DNA from: DAINRZ01 sp964634885
GTDB taxonomy: Bacteria > Bacteroidota > Ignavibacteria > Kapaibacteriales > UBA2268
Assembly (NCBI GenBank): GCA_964634885.1
Contig: CAZWLN010000009.1
Span: 56,688 to 120,687, forward strand
Direction of reading: 5' to 3'
Length of the DNA stretch: 64,000 nucleotides
Below, piece after piece: positions 1 to 10,503 of the stretch. Under the pieces are notes generated by a model that was given only the letters and a program-made list of their open reading frames with translations, was not told the DNA's origin and searched no databases. A program made the translations under genes and the position numbers. The number at the start of each line of letters is the position of its first letter. Position 1 is the first letter of the stretch.

Positions 1-1751
1 TTGTCTATATCATTAGAAGTATAATCGAATTCTTCAGCATTGGCAACCTGGTCTTCGAGTTCTTTTTTTTGCTCGATGGTCAAATTGGCGTACTTTATAC
101 CTTCTCTTAAAAATTCAGTGGTATGATTAAACACTTCAAATGGCACCAAATATCCTTCTTTGACAGCCGTTTCATAATCGTAATTTGCAGTGGGGTCTTG
201 ATTGTCGCAATTAAACATAGAAAAAGTATTTCTGGCAATCAGGTCGACAGGAGTAGCAGTTAACCCAATTTGATAGGAATCGAAGTAATCGAAAATATCC
301 TTATAAACATTATAAATACTTCTGTGAGATTCATCGGCAATAATTAAATCGAAGAAACCAACATCAAAAGTATCATAATACTTCAACATGGCTGGGTAGG
401 TCGATAAATAAATTCTTTTATCTCTATTTTTATAGGTTCTGCTATTTACAGTTGTCAGCGGAGTTGAAGGGATAAAATCGGTGAAAGCATTCTTGGCTTG
501 TTTCCTCAATTCCCTTCTGTCGCATAGAAATAGAATTCTCTTAACCCAGTTCCCTTTCAATAGAGTGTCGCAAAGTGAAACGGCGACTCTTGTCTTACCA
601 GTACCTGTGGCTTGAACAATAAGCGATTTTCTATTTTTCTGAGCGAACTTTTCAATAACTCTTTTTTGTGCTTCCATTTGATAGAGCCTGTTAGCTATTG
701 AAGGATTTGCTTCCAGATTGAGACTGTCTGTTCTGTTTTCCCTTTTAAAATGTAGGTATGTCAAACTATCTTTTGAATAAAACCCATGGATTTTTCTTGG
801 TGGTTCGTTCTCTTTATCATTCCAAATATAAATATCAAACCCATTGGTATAAAATATTACAGGTCTTTTCCCAAACTTTCTTTCAATAGCATCAGCATAG
901 AGTGTAGCTTGTTTTTTACCAATGTCAGGGTCTTTTGAGGTTTTTTTTGCTTCGATTACTGCCAATGGCTTGCCATCGTCACCAATGAGTACATAATCAA
1001 CGAACCCTTTCCCAGTTTCCGTTGGCTGTCCGTCAACTTCATATTCTATTTCAATATCGGAATTTTCCGATGAACCATCATTAAATGCCCACCCTGCAAT
1101 AGAAAGTTGTTTGTCGATAAGGAATTGTCTTGTTTGCTCTTCATTCAGATCGAGTAAAACAGCAACTGATTTGCCTTTATTTTTAATTGTTTCGCTCTCA
1201 ATATCGGTTAAAGGTGTTATACTGGCTTTTTCTTCCTTTTTATTTAAATTTTGAATTAGTTGTTCAATGATTAATTCTTTTTTATTTAACTCTGCCTGCA
1301 ATTTTGGCTTATTAATATCAGCCATTGATTTTGTTTTATCAGGCAAAATGAAACTATTTATATTCTGGGGCTCGGTCTGATAAAATACTATCATTAGCCA
1401 CTTAGAAATAATATATGCAATATTAAGAAGCTTTTTGGCTTCTGTTTCATTTACCGATTCACCATGAGCCGCTTTATTTCCGGACAATCTCAGAAGGTGA
1501 AGATTTGATATAATAGAACTCTGAATTTGTTCATTTTTGTTTAGAGCCTCTAATAAGGAGAAAAGATTTTTTTCTTCTAAATACTCCAATTTCAAATTAT
1601 TGTATAGAACCCTTACATACTTTTCTGCAAAAGTTCTTAATTTAATAGCAGTTACAGATGAATCCAGAAGCAGATACTGTTCAGCCAATTCTCCCAGAGC
1701 TGATAATTCTGGGAGTTTTTCTTTTAAAAAAATAAAATTGTTGTCTGCCAT
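1..1751 (-). CDS. hsdR: Type I restriction enzyme R subunit / DEAD-DEAH helicase (C-terminus outside window)
   Basis: Open frame of 583 codons reading from an ATG at 1751 off the left edge, so the protein is incomplete here. Translation of the minus strand gives an N-terminal helical region of the kind found ahead of HsdR proteins, then a nuclease-like segment with AVIEAKKTS (the E-x-K of a PD-(D/E)xK site). The superfamily 2 motor follows: Walker A QATGTGKTRVA near residue 382, DEAD-like ADESH near 470 and motif III LTATP near 494. HsdR subunits translocate DNA with ATP and cut at a distance when partnered by HsdM and HsdS. Neither partner is visible; they would have to lie left of the window. 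A stand-alone helicase-nuclease of the same family is the alternative. Confidence 0.85.
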   Translation of the reverse strand, partial: MADNNFIFLKEKLPELSALGELAEQYLLLDSSVTAIKLRTFAEKYVRVLYNNLKLEYLEEKNLFSLLEALNKNEQIQSSIISNLHLLRLSGNKAAHGESVNETEAKKLLNIAYIISKWLMIVFYQTEPQNINSFILPDKTKSMADINKPKLQAELNKKELIIEQLIQNLNKKEEKASITPLTDIESETIKNKGKSVAVLLDLNEEQTRQFLIDKQLSIAGWAFNDGSSENSDIEIEYEVDGQPTETGKGFVDYVLIGDDGKPLAVIEAKKTSKDPDIGKKQATLYADAIERKFGKRPVIFYTNGFDIYIWNDKENEPPRKIHGFYSKDSLTYLHFKRENRTDSLNLEANPSIANRLYQMEAQKRVIEKFAQKNRKSLIVQATGTGKTRVAVSLCDTLLKGNWVKRILFLCDRRELRKQAKNAFTDFIPSTPLTTVNSRTYKNRDKRIYLSTYPAMLKYYDTFDVGFFDLIIADESHRSIYNVYKDIFDYFDSYQIGLTATPVDLIARNTFSMFNCDNQDPTANYDYETAVKEGYLVPFEVFNHTTEFLREGIKYANLTIEQKKELEDQVANAEEFDYTSNDID

Positions 1752-2448
1752 TTAATCCCTTTTTTTTACAATCCATTTAAGGTATTACAATTGGTATGCC
1801 AGAAAAACATACTCTGGATTTTATATAATTGTTATATTATCATAACCATTACGATATCAATCATATACCTGCAAATTACAATTTATTTTTACATTTTTTT
1901 AAAATATTCTTTCAAGTAACGTTCGATACTATTCACAGTAACAAACGTTACCAGTCGATGCAAAAATACTAATATAAAATTATTCATATTCAAAAAAAAG
2001 AAGATGCTTAACTAGCATTACCAGTCCAATAACTAATATCCCCTTATGGTGAAAATTGGACTTCCATCATAATGAAATATTGTTGATTACCATATCAAAA
2101 TTGACCGTAACAATACAGTTATATTGATGAAGTATTCTCCCCCCCAGAATATTGGACACAAAGTATAGTTATTTTATGTCCAAGTTTCAAATTCGAGTGT
2201 AGCAGCATAAATATTATTACTACACTTGTTATCAGTATGTTGTTAATAATACTATATCCAATAGTAATGTAGAGCTTATCGATGCTCTTTCCGCCGTCTT
2301 ATAAAAAATAGGAAACGAAAAGAGTATCATCAAATCAATACATATTAACCATCGGTCATATTCATACTCATGTTGTCGGTTCCGTATTAAGCCTGGTACC
2401 GCTTTAAGTAATCATTTATTTATATATCTTACCATACCATTGCTCAGG
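1752..2448. other. AT-rich intergenic stretch, no gene seen
   Basis: About 700 bases without a convincing reading frame on either strand. It contains the string CCCCCAGAATATTGGACA at about 2142-2159, which recurs with one change at 10060-10076 on the other side of the two large membrane/surface genes. No tRNA or strong terminator was recognised. It may hold the transcription end of the large surface-protein gene and the promoter of the HsdR gene, but neither can be placed. Confidence 0.5.
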
Positions 2449-5400
2449 TTACTTTACTATTACAAAGCTCTTACTGATCAATTGTGTCGGAGTTCTCAGT
2501 ATCACATAATACATACCAGACTCAAGAGTATCGGTATTAAATTGCATCGATGACTCTCCCGGCTTCGGTATACCCGAAAATAGTGTCTTGATTTCCTGAG
2601 CAGTCGAATTGAACAATTTAATAGTGGTGTAGCCTTCTTCAAGAATGTTATAGTCAACTGTTACCTTTTCATTTGCCGGATTAGGAGTAATGCTTGTGAT
2701 GCTTACCTTATTTTCAGAAGCAGTTACGAGCCTGGAGCCGCCTTCTCGGCATATTTCGAGCCTGATTAAACCATTATTCGTTTTGTAAATAAAACCTTTT
2801 GCCAAGCCCAAAATGCTTGTCGAATCGAGATTGAAAGCTATTGTTGTTGAATCCCTGTCACCGAGGCCTATTTCAAAAGGTATGTAGATTTTATCTCCCA
2901 GGAATATGTTCTTTGGTAAGAATAGACTTAGCTTCTTACCGAAATAATTTGTCTCATTGAAGTGTTGACCGGCTCGAACAACACCGCTAATATCATGATC
3001 TGACATTATTGTTGCATTGAATGAAACCTCCGTATTTATTCCGTCAGATACATCATACAAATCTTTGACAGGCATAGAAAGGTAAAACGGTACTTGCACT
3101 ATATCCCCTGGCTTTGCGGTAATCGTATCAGACTTCAGTACAATCTCATAGAGCTTGTCTAACAAGGAGAATACTGCAATGCTGTCCTGTGTATTGCATT
3201 GCTTAGTGAAAATATAGGAGCCTTTGAAACTAATATCTTCGCCAACAAATTGAACAGTAACATCTGAACTGCCACCAGCCGGTGTAGGATTGGGTTCAAT
3301 TTTGCTAATAACAAACCTTGTATCGTTAAATTTAACTGGTGGATTGGGCCAATAAAGAGCTGTGTTGCCATAATTGCTTATCTTGCACTGAACCTGCCTC
3401 TGTTCACCGGTTTTGACGTCGTAAGCCAAAACAGAATCGGGGGTTACCTCCCAATCATAGACAAGGTAATTGCCGCAAATACTCATTTCCTTAGGCGAAT
3501 CGGGGGAATTGTAATAAATCATCAGTTTACTGCACACTTTGCCGGTATCGACAGGAGTGAAGCGGATTGTCAGTTTCTTATCTTCGTGGCTTTTCAGGAC
3601 GAATGGATAGGACAGGTTGTCACTGATTCTAAAGATATTATCATTCGGAGAAAACACCAGCGAATCAATACGAGCATCTGTTTTTTGGTAATTGACAATC
3701 GTTGTGAATGACTGCTCTTTGTAATCGGTTGTGTCGCACGGTTTCACCAATTCTATAGTCTGGCCGTAACCTGCCTGGAGTTCGCACTTGACGCCTTCGC
3801 CCTGGAATGTCACTATCTCGGGAGAGCTTATACCTTTGTGATAAAAAGCATACTGGCAGGTGCTTATTCCCTGCTGGACTGGTTTGTACTCTATCCTGAT
3901 ATTGTGCGTATCTCCGGCTGCTATTACAAAGCTCCCGCCGCCTGAGACTATCTCAAACTGGGCATCATCGGGGCCGAGTTCAACTGTCGAGTCAATTTGA
4001 GAGTCCGAAGCTCCCCTGTTGTAGAGTACTGCCGCTAAGGTGTCAACTTTTTCGCCGAGGCAGACATTGATGAAATTATATGCCGGGGTTATGTTTTGGA
4101 TGTTGCAGTCAAGGGCTTCTCCGGTTATATCTTTAGGAATAACGCCATAATTGCTGTAAATATTAATTTGTGCAGTTTTGATGCCCGGAGTCTTAGGCTG
4201 GAAGCTGAATTTCACTTTCAGCTTTTCTTTTGGCTTCAGTGTAACCGGCAATGTTTGATGGACAAGTTCAAAGTCAGCCGCATCAATCCCGGAAATTCCT
4301 ATTGAATCAATCCTTACATCGAAAACATCATTGTTAACAATGTAATTATCAATTATCTTCTCTTTTGGTTCTGTCCAGTTGGCGCAGTGCTGGAGCATAT
4401 CTACATCACTTGTCGTAATCTTTGGGAGAATGATTGAGAACAGGGTGTCGGACTTGTCAAGGTTTTCTATGTCTTTAACCCTGAAAATCCTAATTGTACC
4501 GTCCTCACCTCCACCTGCAATCCAGTTACTGTTTGGATGCCATGATATATAAACTCTCCAATAATGAAATGGACTTATAAACTTAATATATTTATAACTA
4601 ATTGCATCAATTATTTGAATATTACCATCACTTCCACCTATAAATTTCCCATCAGGACTATAGGCTATTGAATATCCTGAATATCCTGGAAAATCTAAAT
4701 GTGTAAGTATTAATCCTGATTCCGTATCCCAAATAGTAATTCCAGTATGCCAACCTCCACCTGCAACTTTATTCCCGTCGGGACTCCAGGCTACTGAATT
4801 AACATCATCATCATGTCCGATTAATGTCATTAGTTCGGTACCTGTTTTTGCATCCCAGATTATTATTGTCGAATCATAACTTCCGCTGGCAATTCTACTG
4901 CCGTCGGGACTCCAGGCTACTGAATTTACATAACGATCATGTCCCGTTAATGTCATTAGTTCAGCGCCTGTATTTGCATCCCAGATTTTTATTGTCCCTT
5001 CATAACCTGCGCCTGCTATTATTCTACTACCATCGGGGCTCCAGGCGATAGAATTTACCCAATCATTATGTCCTGATAGTGTCATTATTTCGGTACCTAT
5101 TTTTGCATCCCAGATTTTTATTGTCTCCCTACTTCCACTTGCTATTCTACAGCCGTCGGGACTCCATGTTACTGAAATATCATAACCATGATGTCCCGTG
5201 AATGTCATTAGTTCGGTACCTGTTTTTGCATCCCAGATTTTTATTTCCGAAAAACTTCTACTTGCTATTCTACTGCCGTCGGGACTCCATGCTACTGAAT
5301 TAACCCAATCATTATGTCCCATTAATGTTATTAGTTCGGTACCTGTTTTTGCATCCCAGATTTTTATTGTTTCATCACCACTACCACTTGCTATTCTACC

Positions 5401-7665
5401 GTTGTCAGGACTCCAGGCTAATGAATTTACATAACGATCATGTCCCGTTAATGTCATTAGTTCGTTGCCTGTTTTTGCATCCCAAATTTTTATTCTTGCA
5501 TCATCACTACCGCTTGCTATTCTACTGCCGTCGGGACTCCAGGCTACTGAATTAACATCATCATTATGTCCTATTAATGTCATGATTTCCGTGCCAGTTT
5601 TTGCATCCCAGATTTTTATTGTTTCATCATCACATCCACTTGCTATTCTACTGCCGTCGGGACTCCAGGCTACTGAATTAACCCAATCATCATGTCCCAT
5701 TAAGGTCATGATTTCCGTACCTGTTTTTGCATCCCAGATTTTAACTGTAGAATCATAACTACCGCTTGCTATTCTACTGCCGTCGGAACTCCAGGCTACT
5801 GAACAAACATTACTATTATGTCCCTTTAATGTCATTAGTTCGGCGCCAGTTTTTGCATCCCAGATTTTTATTGTCTCCCTACTTCCACTTGCTATTCTAC
5901 TGCAGTCAGGACTCCAGGCTACTGAAAATTCATTACCATATATATCATTTAATGTGATTATTTCACTACCTGTTTTTGCATCCCAGATTTTTATTGTCTC
6001 ATAACTTCCGCTGGCTATTCTACTGCCGTCGGGACTCCAGGCTACTGATCTAATTTCATAATCATGACCGCAAAGAGTGTCTATTACCTTAGCCGTACTT
6101 AAGTCCCAGATATAAAGGCAGTCTGAACCACCTGCGCTTACTAATTTTGTACCGTCAGGGCTAATATCTATACATTTAACAATGCCATAACCAAATATCT
6201 TTCCATCAACAAGCTTTTGTGGGTTGTCGTCCTTGTACACTTTAATAAGGCAACTGTCGGACTGCAGGTAAGGCAGCTTCCAGGTGTAGTGCAAACCGCT
6301 TGCCGCGTTGGTAATCAGCTCCCAGGTTTTACCCCCGTCGAGGCTGTATTCTATTGACACAGTGTCGTCCATCCTGCCTTCCCAGTAAATGGTAGTGTCG
6401 GTTCCGGCAAGCAGCTTTTCGAACCCGTTTGGCGATTCAACGATTATACTGTCCGATGCGAGTGGGTCGTAACTCAGGAAAGAAACGACATGATTGCCGC
6501 AAAGTTCTTTTTCAATAATAATATTTCCGAACTCAGCCGAATCGACCTGTGGATTGTATTTTACCCGGAACGACCTTTCTTCTCCTGTTCCCAGGGTAAA
6601 TGGCGTATTCGTGCTGCCGACAATGGAAAACGCAGGATTGGTTCGGGTAATATTTGTAATTGTAACAGGGTAGTACTCATTTTTCAAAGTAAAGGTAACA
6701 GTCGTATCGCCTGAACCTAAAGGTATCCTTTCGAACACAAATGAACCGGGAGATACATTAGTAACGATTCTCGATTTGGAATAGGCCCAGTACCTTAACG
6801 AAGCCTGGGCCGGCAAACTTTTAAGATTGACTGAAACATTACGGTATTCATTGCATGTAGGTTCGCTTTTCCAGATAATCTCGCATCCGGCGCCACCGCT
6901 GCAACCGGATATACCGGCTAATTTTTTAAAAACCGACGTTGCTTCCTGAGCATTAGAGACATGGAAGTAAAACCCGTCGGTCATTGAAGTAATCGCATCG
7001 ATGAACTCATTGGCCTGTCCGTTTATTATTACAACAAAAATCTTCGCTTTCAGTTCATTTGCCTTTTTAATAATTTCCTGTTCATTGCCTTCCGACATGC
7101 CGTCGGTAACCAGAATGATTCTTCTTGCATACTTTGCTCTCTCTGCCACGAGCAATGCCCCGTTCAGCGGATCGATCAGGGCCGCATCGAATTTTGTGCC
7201 CCCGTTAGCTGTTAATGATTCAAATGACTTCTTCAACTGGCTTTTGTCAGTTGAAAAATCATTGACAAGGAAGTTCTTATGGTTAAAGGCAACAATTGCA
7301 CATTCGGGACCTCCCGCAGGCAACATATCTATATAGATTTCGGCAGCCAGCTTTTCCTGGGGTAGCTTCTGCCCGCGTGTCGAACCGGAGATGTCCATTA
7401 CCAGAATGCCGGAGTAGTTTCCACCGGGACACATCCCTCCTTCAGAACAGTACACGCTTACAATCTCTGCTTTCCTGCCGTCTTCAACGATTTCAAAGTC
7501 ATTGGGCGAAACGTCGAAAACCAGGTTGTCGTCTTTGTCGAAAGCATAGAAATTAGCGCTGGTATAGGGGAAACCATAGGGCAGCACTTTAAAAACAGAA
7601 ATCTGCTGTGCATTTGCCGATGCAATGCCAAGTATTGCGAATAATAGATGCAAAAGCTTTTTCAT
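2449..7665 (-). CDS. Giant secreted protein: VWA domain, 14 WD40 repeats, T9SS type A sorting tail
   Basis: About 1738 residues. The start at 7665 gives a signal peptide (MKKLLHLLFAILGIASANA) and a GGGA-type ribosome site. A longer start at 7701 would overlap the upstream gene and bury the signal. A von Willebrand A domain follows, with the metal-binding DISGS at residues 91-95. Then come Ig-like segments and, from about residue 490 to 1060, fourteen WD40 repeats of about 42 residues (consensus SVAWSPDGSRIASG...IKIWDAKTG), enough for two seven-bladed propellers. The middle repeats are almost identical in DNA. Choice-of-anchor-D/HYDIN-like Ig modules follow, and the last 80 residues are a Por-secretion (T9SS type A) tail (PNPANEKVTV...GMYYVIL). 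Probably a cell-surface adhesion or scaffold protein; the ligand is unknown. Confidence 0.9.
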   Translation of the reverse strand: MKKLLHLLFAILGIASANAQQISVFKVLPYGFPYTSANFYAFDKDDNLVFDVSPNDFEIVEDGRKAEIVSVYCSEGGMCPGGNYSGILVMDISGSTRGQKLPQEKLAAEIYIDMLPAGGPECAIVAFNHKNFLVNDFSTDKSQLKKSFESLTANGGTKFDAALIDPLNGALLVAERAKYARRIILVTDGMSEGNEQEIIKKANELKAKIFVVIINGQANEFIDAITSMTDGFYFHVSNAQEATSVFKKLAGISGCSGGAGCEIIWKSEPTCNEYRNVSVNLKSLPAQASLRYWAYSKSRIVTNVSPGSFVFERIPLGSGDTTVTFTLKNEYYPVTITNITRTNPAFSIVGSTNTPFTLGTGEERSFRVKYNPQVDSAEFGNIIIEKELCGNHVVSFLSYDPLASDSIIVESPNGFEKLLAGTDTTIYWEGRMDDTVSIEYSLDGGKTWELITNAASGLHYTWKLPYLQSDSCLIKVYKDDNPQKLVDGKIFGYGIVKCIDISPDGTKLVSAGGSDCLYIWDLSTAKVIDTLCGHDYEIRSVAWSPDGSRIASGSYETIKIWDAKTGSEIITLNDIYGNEFSVAWSPDCSRIASGSRETIKIWDAKTGAELMTLKGHNSNVCSVAWSSDGSRIASGSYDSTVKIWDAKTGTEIMTLMGHDDWVNSVAWSPDGSRIASGCDDETIKIWDAKTGTEIMTLIGHNDDVNSVAWSPDGSRIASGSDDARIKIWDAKTGNELMTLTGHDRYVNSLAWSPDNGRIASGSGDETIKIWDAKTGTELITLMGHNDWVNSVAWSPDGSRIASRSFSEIKIWDAKTGTELMTFTGHHGYDISVTWSPDGCRIASGSRETIKIWDAKIGTEIMTLSGHNDWVNSIAWSPDGSRIIAGAGYEGTIKIWDANTGAELMTLTGHDRYVNSVAWSPDGSRIASGSYDSTIIIWDAKTGTELMTLIGHDDDVNSVAWSPDGNKVAGGGWHTGITIWDTESGLILTHLDFPGYSGYSIAYSPDGKFIGGSDGNIQIIDAISYKYIKFISPFHYWRVYISWHPNSNWIAGGGEDGTIRIFRVKDIENLDKSDTLFSIILPKITTSDVDMLQHCANWTEPKEKIIDNYIVNNDVFDVRIDSIGISGIDAADFELVHQTLPVTLKPKEKLKVKFSFQPKTPGIKTAQINIYSNYGVIPKDITGEALDCNIQNITPAYNFINVCLGEKVDTLAAVLYNRGASDSQIDSTVELGPDDAQFEIVSGGGSFVIAAGDTHNIRIEYKPVQQGISTCQYAFYHKGISSPEIVTFQGEGVKCELQAGYGQTIELVKPCDTTDYKEQSFTTIVNYQKTDARIDSLVFSPNDNIFRISDNLSYPFVLKSHEDKKLTIRFTPVDTGKVCSKLMIYYNSPDSPKEMSICGNYLVYDWEVTPDSVLAYDVKTGEQRQVQCKISNYGNTALYWPNPPVKFNDTRFVISKIEPNPTPAGGSSDVTVQFVGEDISFKGSYIFTKQCNTQDSIAVFSLLDKLYEIVLKSDTITAKPGDIVQVPFYLSMPVKDLYDVSDGINTEVSFNATIMSDHDISGVVRAGQHFNETNYFGKKLSLFLPKNIFLGDKIYIPFEIGLGDRDSTTIAFNLDSTSILGLAKGFIYKTNNGLIRLEICREGGSRLVTASENKVSITSITPNPANEKVTVDYNILEEGYTTIKLFNSTAQEIKTLFSGIPKPGESSMQFNTDTLESGMYYVILRTPTQLISKSFVIVK
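4490..6160 (-). repeat. Tandem ~126-bp coding repeats (WD40 array)
   Basis: The WD40 part of the surface-protein gene is a head-to-tail DNA repeat with a unit near 126 bases. On the plus strand the strings TTTGCATCCCAGATTTTTAT and GCCGTCGGGACTCCAGGCTA recur in nearly every unit. Similarity is highest in the central units and fades at both ends, the pattern expected from unequal crossing-over or recent duplication. Confidence 0.9.
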
Positions 7666-7678
7666 ACTATTCCCTATA

Positions 7679-9817
7679 TTAATATTCAATTGGATTTTCA
7701 ATTATTATTTCTACGGTCCTGGAATAGAACCTGCCTTCAGGTATTGAGTTGTCGAAAAGCTTAACATTGCTGCCAACACCCTTGAACTTTGCCTCCCAGA
7801 ATTTGATGTTCCTGTATGTAGTTTCTGCCCTTACCGATGACAGGAACTGATTCTGTTCATCAGAGCCTGTAATGTCGGTAAAACCTGTTATTTCAACTTT
7901 CGAATTTATATTAATCCTGGATTTGATATAATTGACAATGCTTAAGTTCCTGTCGGTAATTTCTCCGGAATTGAAATCAAAGAGAATCAGGTTATATTTT
8001 TCAATTTCTTTATCAGCAAGTTTTTCAGATTGCTTTTGTTTGATTGAAGTAACCTCAAGAGGAACCGACTTTTCATCGGTAATTACTTTCTTCTTTCTTT
8101 TGTCCTGGACAGATAGCTGATACTTCATTGCACCGGTGGCAAAGTCAATTTGGTTTTTCATGTCAATTAGATTAATATCAAAATATTGTTTTACATCTCT
8201 ATCAATTTCAATAGGCCTTAAAGCGTTATTATTGAAATTAATATTAATATAGCAATATTCAACGCCGATTTCTGACTGAACATCAGCTTGGAACCTTATT
8301 ACCTCCGGATTGAAAATATTCTTGATATCAGTAATAGTAATGGGTTCCAAAATCTGTGGGGAATCCGGAATAATTTCAACTCTGCGGTTTTCTGCAATTT
8401 TCTCAGTTTGATCAACCGGAGTAGAAGGTTTTTCCGGCAGTCCTCTAGCAATAATTCTGATTCTGCTGCCATCAATCCCCCAAACAGAAGTAAAATACCG
8501 TTTGATGGTTTCAGCTCTTGAGCGGGACAATTCTGTATTGCCTTTTTCAATTCCCACTCCACTGTTGCACCCTACAAGTGAAATTGAAGTGTTGGGATTC
8601 ATCTTAAGCCGATAGCCGACAATGTTAAGTAAATCATAATAAACGCTAATTGTTTCAAACTTGCTGATATTCTTAATATCGAAATAGTTCGAATTCTTAA
8701 TCATATTATATCTATATGGTATATCTGAGGAATTTTCATCAAAGAAAACATAGTTAAGCAGTGGATGCATTTGAGTGAACTGGAACTCTTCTATTTTAAT
8801 TCTGTCAACCGGCTTGACAGCAATGGATGAATCAACTGTAAATACACGAATTGAAGCAGAAAGTGCAAAATCTCTAGGTGTGAAAACCGTATCAGTACTA
8901 CTTATAATTTCTTCCACATAAATCGTATTCTCTACTTGCGTTTCGTTACTATCAATAAACTCTTTTCCTTTCTTGAAAGTATTTTCCAAAACAAAGTTAT
9001 CCGTCAACACGACCGTATCATTTCTGTATATTTTCTTATACTCGTAAACAGGAGGCTTCCATGGTTCGGGAGAATATACAATTGATAAACCTGCATAAAG
9101 TGTATTGATCTTCCAGGAGTATCCATCCAAAAAGTTGTTCAATCCATACCTGTATCCAATCAGAGGGCTAATAAGCAGGGTATTTTTTTTATTTAGTGGA
9201 AAATCATACATTACAGCAACATTAGCATGCAATAGAACAGATTGAACGCCTTCAATTTCTCCTGAATTCAGGTTGCGTGTCATACTATTTGTATTATTGC
9301 CATTTTCGTCAACAAAAGTAGCCATACCAGAAGGTTTGGTAATCCTTTCTTCCTGGGAATAATCCTTCTGAATTGGTATTGACAAACTTATTCCTGAGAT
9401 AATAAACAACCTGTCAAACAACTTTAAAGAAATCTTGGGTTCAAATGACAGCATAGATAATTCTGCATCAATTATATGTTGAAATTCTCCGACATTCATA
9501 CCTCCATTATAGTAGATGGTTGTTGGCTCCAAAGCCTTTAACTGGCCGTTGAGATTGCTGTACACCAGATTTGTTCCAAGGTAAAAGGTATTGAATATAG
9601 CATGATCATAACTAAGACCGATGAAAAATGACTGTCCGGATCCATTTCCGAATTTCGGACAACAATTAGGAACACCAGGCAACGCCCTGAAGTCTGTGTA
9701 ATGTTGATTGAAGTTCACGCCTCCGATTACACCGATTCGCATATAGTCATTGCAAAAAAGTAAAGTACAATTAAAAATTGTAAATACAACTATTTGAAAC
9801 AATACTTTCATTAACAT
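7679..9817 (-). CDS. OmpA-family outer-membrane protein with two OmpA-like domains
   Basis: 712 residues with an N-terminal signal sequence (MLMKVLFQIVVFTIFNCTLLF) and a good AGGAAGG ribosome site. Roughly the first 240 residues look like an outer-membrane beta-barrel (alternating aromatic strands, YGLNNF, YAGLSIVYSP). Two OmpA-like peptidoglycan-binding regions follow: one around residues 350-470 (VFFDENSSDIP ... SRAETIKRYF ... ENRRVEI) and a second, more divergent, at the C-terminus (LILFDFNSGEI ... SSVRAETTYRNI ... RTVEIII). Such proteins tether the outer membrane to the cell wall. It lies immediately upstream of the T9SS surface-protein gene on the same strand with a 13-base gap, so the two are probably co-transcribed and may form one surface complex. 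Confidence 0.8.
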   Translation of the reverse strand: MLMKVLFQIVVFTIFNCTLLFCNDYMRIGVIGGVNFNQHYTDFRALPGVPNCCPKFGNGSGQSFFIGLSYDHAIFNTFYLGTNLVYSNLNGQLKALEPTTIYYNGGMNVGEFQHIIDAELSMLSFEPKISLKLFDRLFIISGISLSIPIQKDYSQEERITKPSGMATFVDENGNNTNSMTRNLNSGEIEGVQSVLLHANVAVMYDFPLNKKNTLLISPLIGYRYGLNNFLDGYSWKINTLYAGLSIVYSPEPWKPPVYEYKKIYRNDTVVLTDNFVLENTFKKGKEFIDSNETQVENTIYVEEIISSTDTVFTPRDFALSASIRVFTVDSSIAVKPVDRIKIEEFQFTQMHPLLNYVFFDENSSDIPYRYNMIKNSNYFDIKNISKFETISVYYDLLNIVGYRLKMNPNTSISLVGCNSGVGIEKGNTELSRSRAETIKRYFTSVWGIDGSRIRIIARGLPEKPSTPVDQTEKIAENRRVEIIPDSPQILEPITITDIKNIFNPEVIRFQADVQSEIGVEYCYININFNNNALRPIEIDRDVKQYFDINLIDMKNQIDFATGAMKYQLSVQDKRKKKVITDEKSVPLEVTSIKQKQSEKLADKEIEKYNLILFDFNSGEITDRNLSIVNYIKSRININSKVEITGFTDITGSDEQNQFLSSVRAETTYRNIKFWEAKFKGVGSNVKLFDNSIPEGRFYSRTVEIIIENPIEY

Positions 9818-10170
9818 AAAACCTTCCTGGCTATTTATAAAGTAATTATATTTTCAAATTTTCAATATGTCTTTTTACTTTGTCAATTTATCTTAGAGTA
9901 TTCACAAATAATTGGCATGCCAAAAGATAGTTCTTAATATCGGAATTTGTAAGTTAGTAAAAACCAACAAATTCTACACCCCTTATTTGTTTAACAAACG
10001 TAAGATTTTTCCCCTAAATATTCAAATATTTAAATTATTATTTTGTATTATAATAATCTCCCCCAGAACATTGGACAAAAAGAAAAGATATTTATTGAAA
10101 TGCTTCATGATATTGCATTGAAATATAGCAAAAATGACTGAAAATGCCCATCAGGTTACAATTAAAAGCA

Positions 10171-10247
10171 TGTTTCGTGCTTGTATTGTGCTTGTATCGT
10201 GCTTGTATTGTGCTTGTTTCGTGCTTGTATTGTGCCTATTTTGTGCA
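10171..10247 (+). repeat. 11-bp tandem repeat (TGTATTGTGCT), about 7 units
   Basis: Seven head-to-tail copies of an 11-base unit, TGTWTYGTGCT, with one or two changes per copy. Further degenerate TTGTGC words continue to about 10325. The period is close to one helical turn, so any protein binding GTGC would be presented on one face of the DNA. Function unknown. Confidence 0.8.
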
Positions 10248-10503
10248 TTATTGGGTCTGAAAAGTGGATCATTAGTTCCAAATTTGTGCCAGAATTGTGC
10301 ATATTTTGTGCACGTACAGTGCAATTTTATAACTTTTTGTATTGAATCTATGCAAATATATGTAGATTATCACTGAAAATGCAGTCTCAATCAATAAAAT
10401 TGAGTTGTTTTTGTATTGAATTACTTCATTGGTGCATGATAAAACCTAATCTCTTTATGATGGCTGATTAATGATATGGTCGTTTCTGGCTAAATACACA
10501 ATT

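Noticed and set aside
9912..10121. 69-codon frame upstream of the repeats
   Set aside because: No ribosome site, AT-driven Lys/Ile/Leu composition, crosses the IS-end-like motif.
10134..10376. 80-codon frame with Cys-rich LVLCLYCACFVLVL sequence
   Set aside because: It is the translation of the 11-base tandem repeat TGTATTGTGCT; composition is pure repeat.
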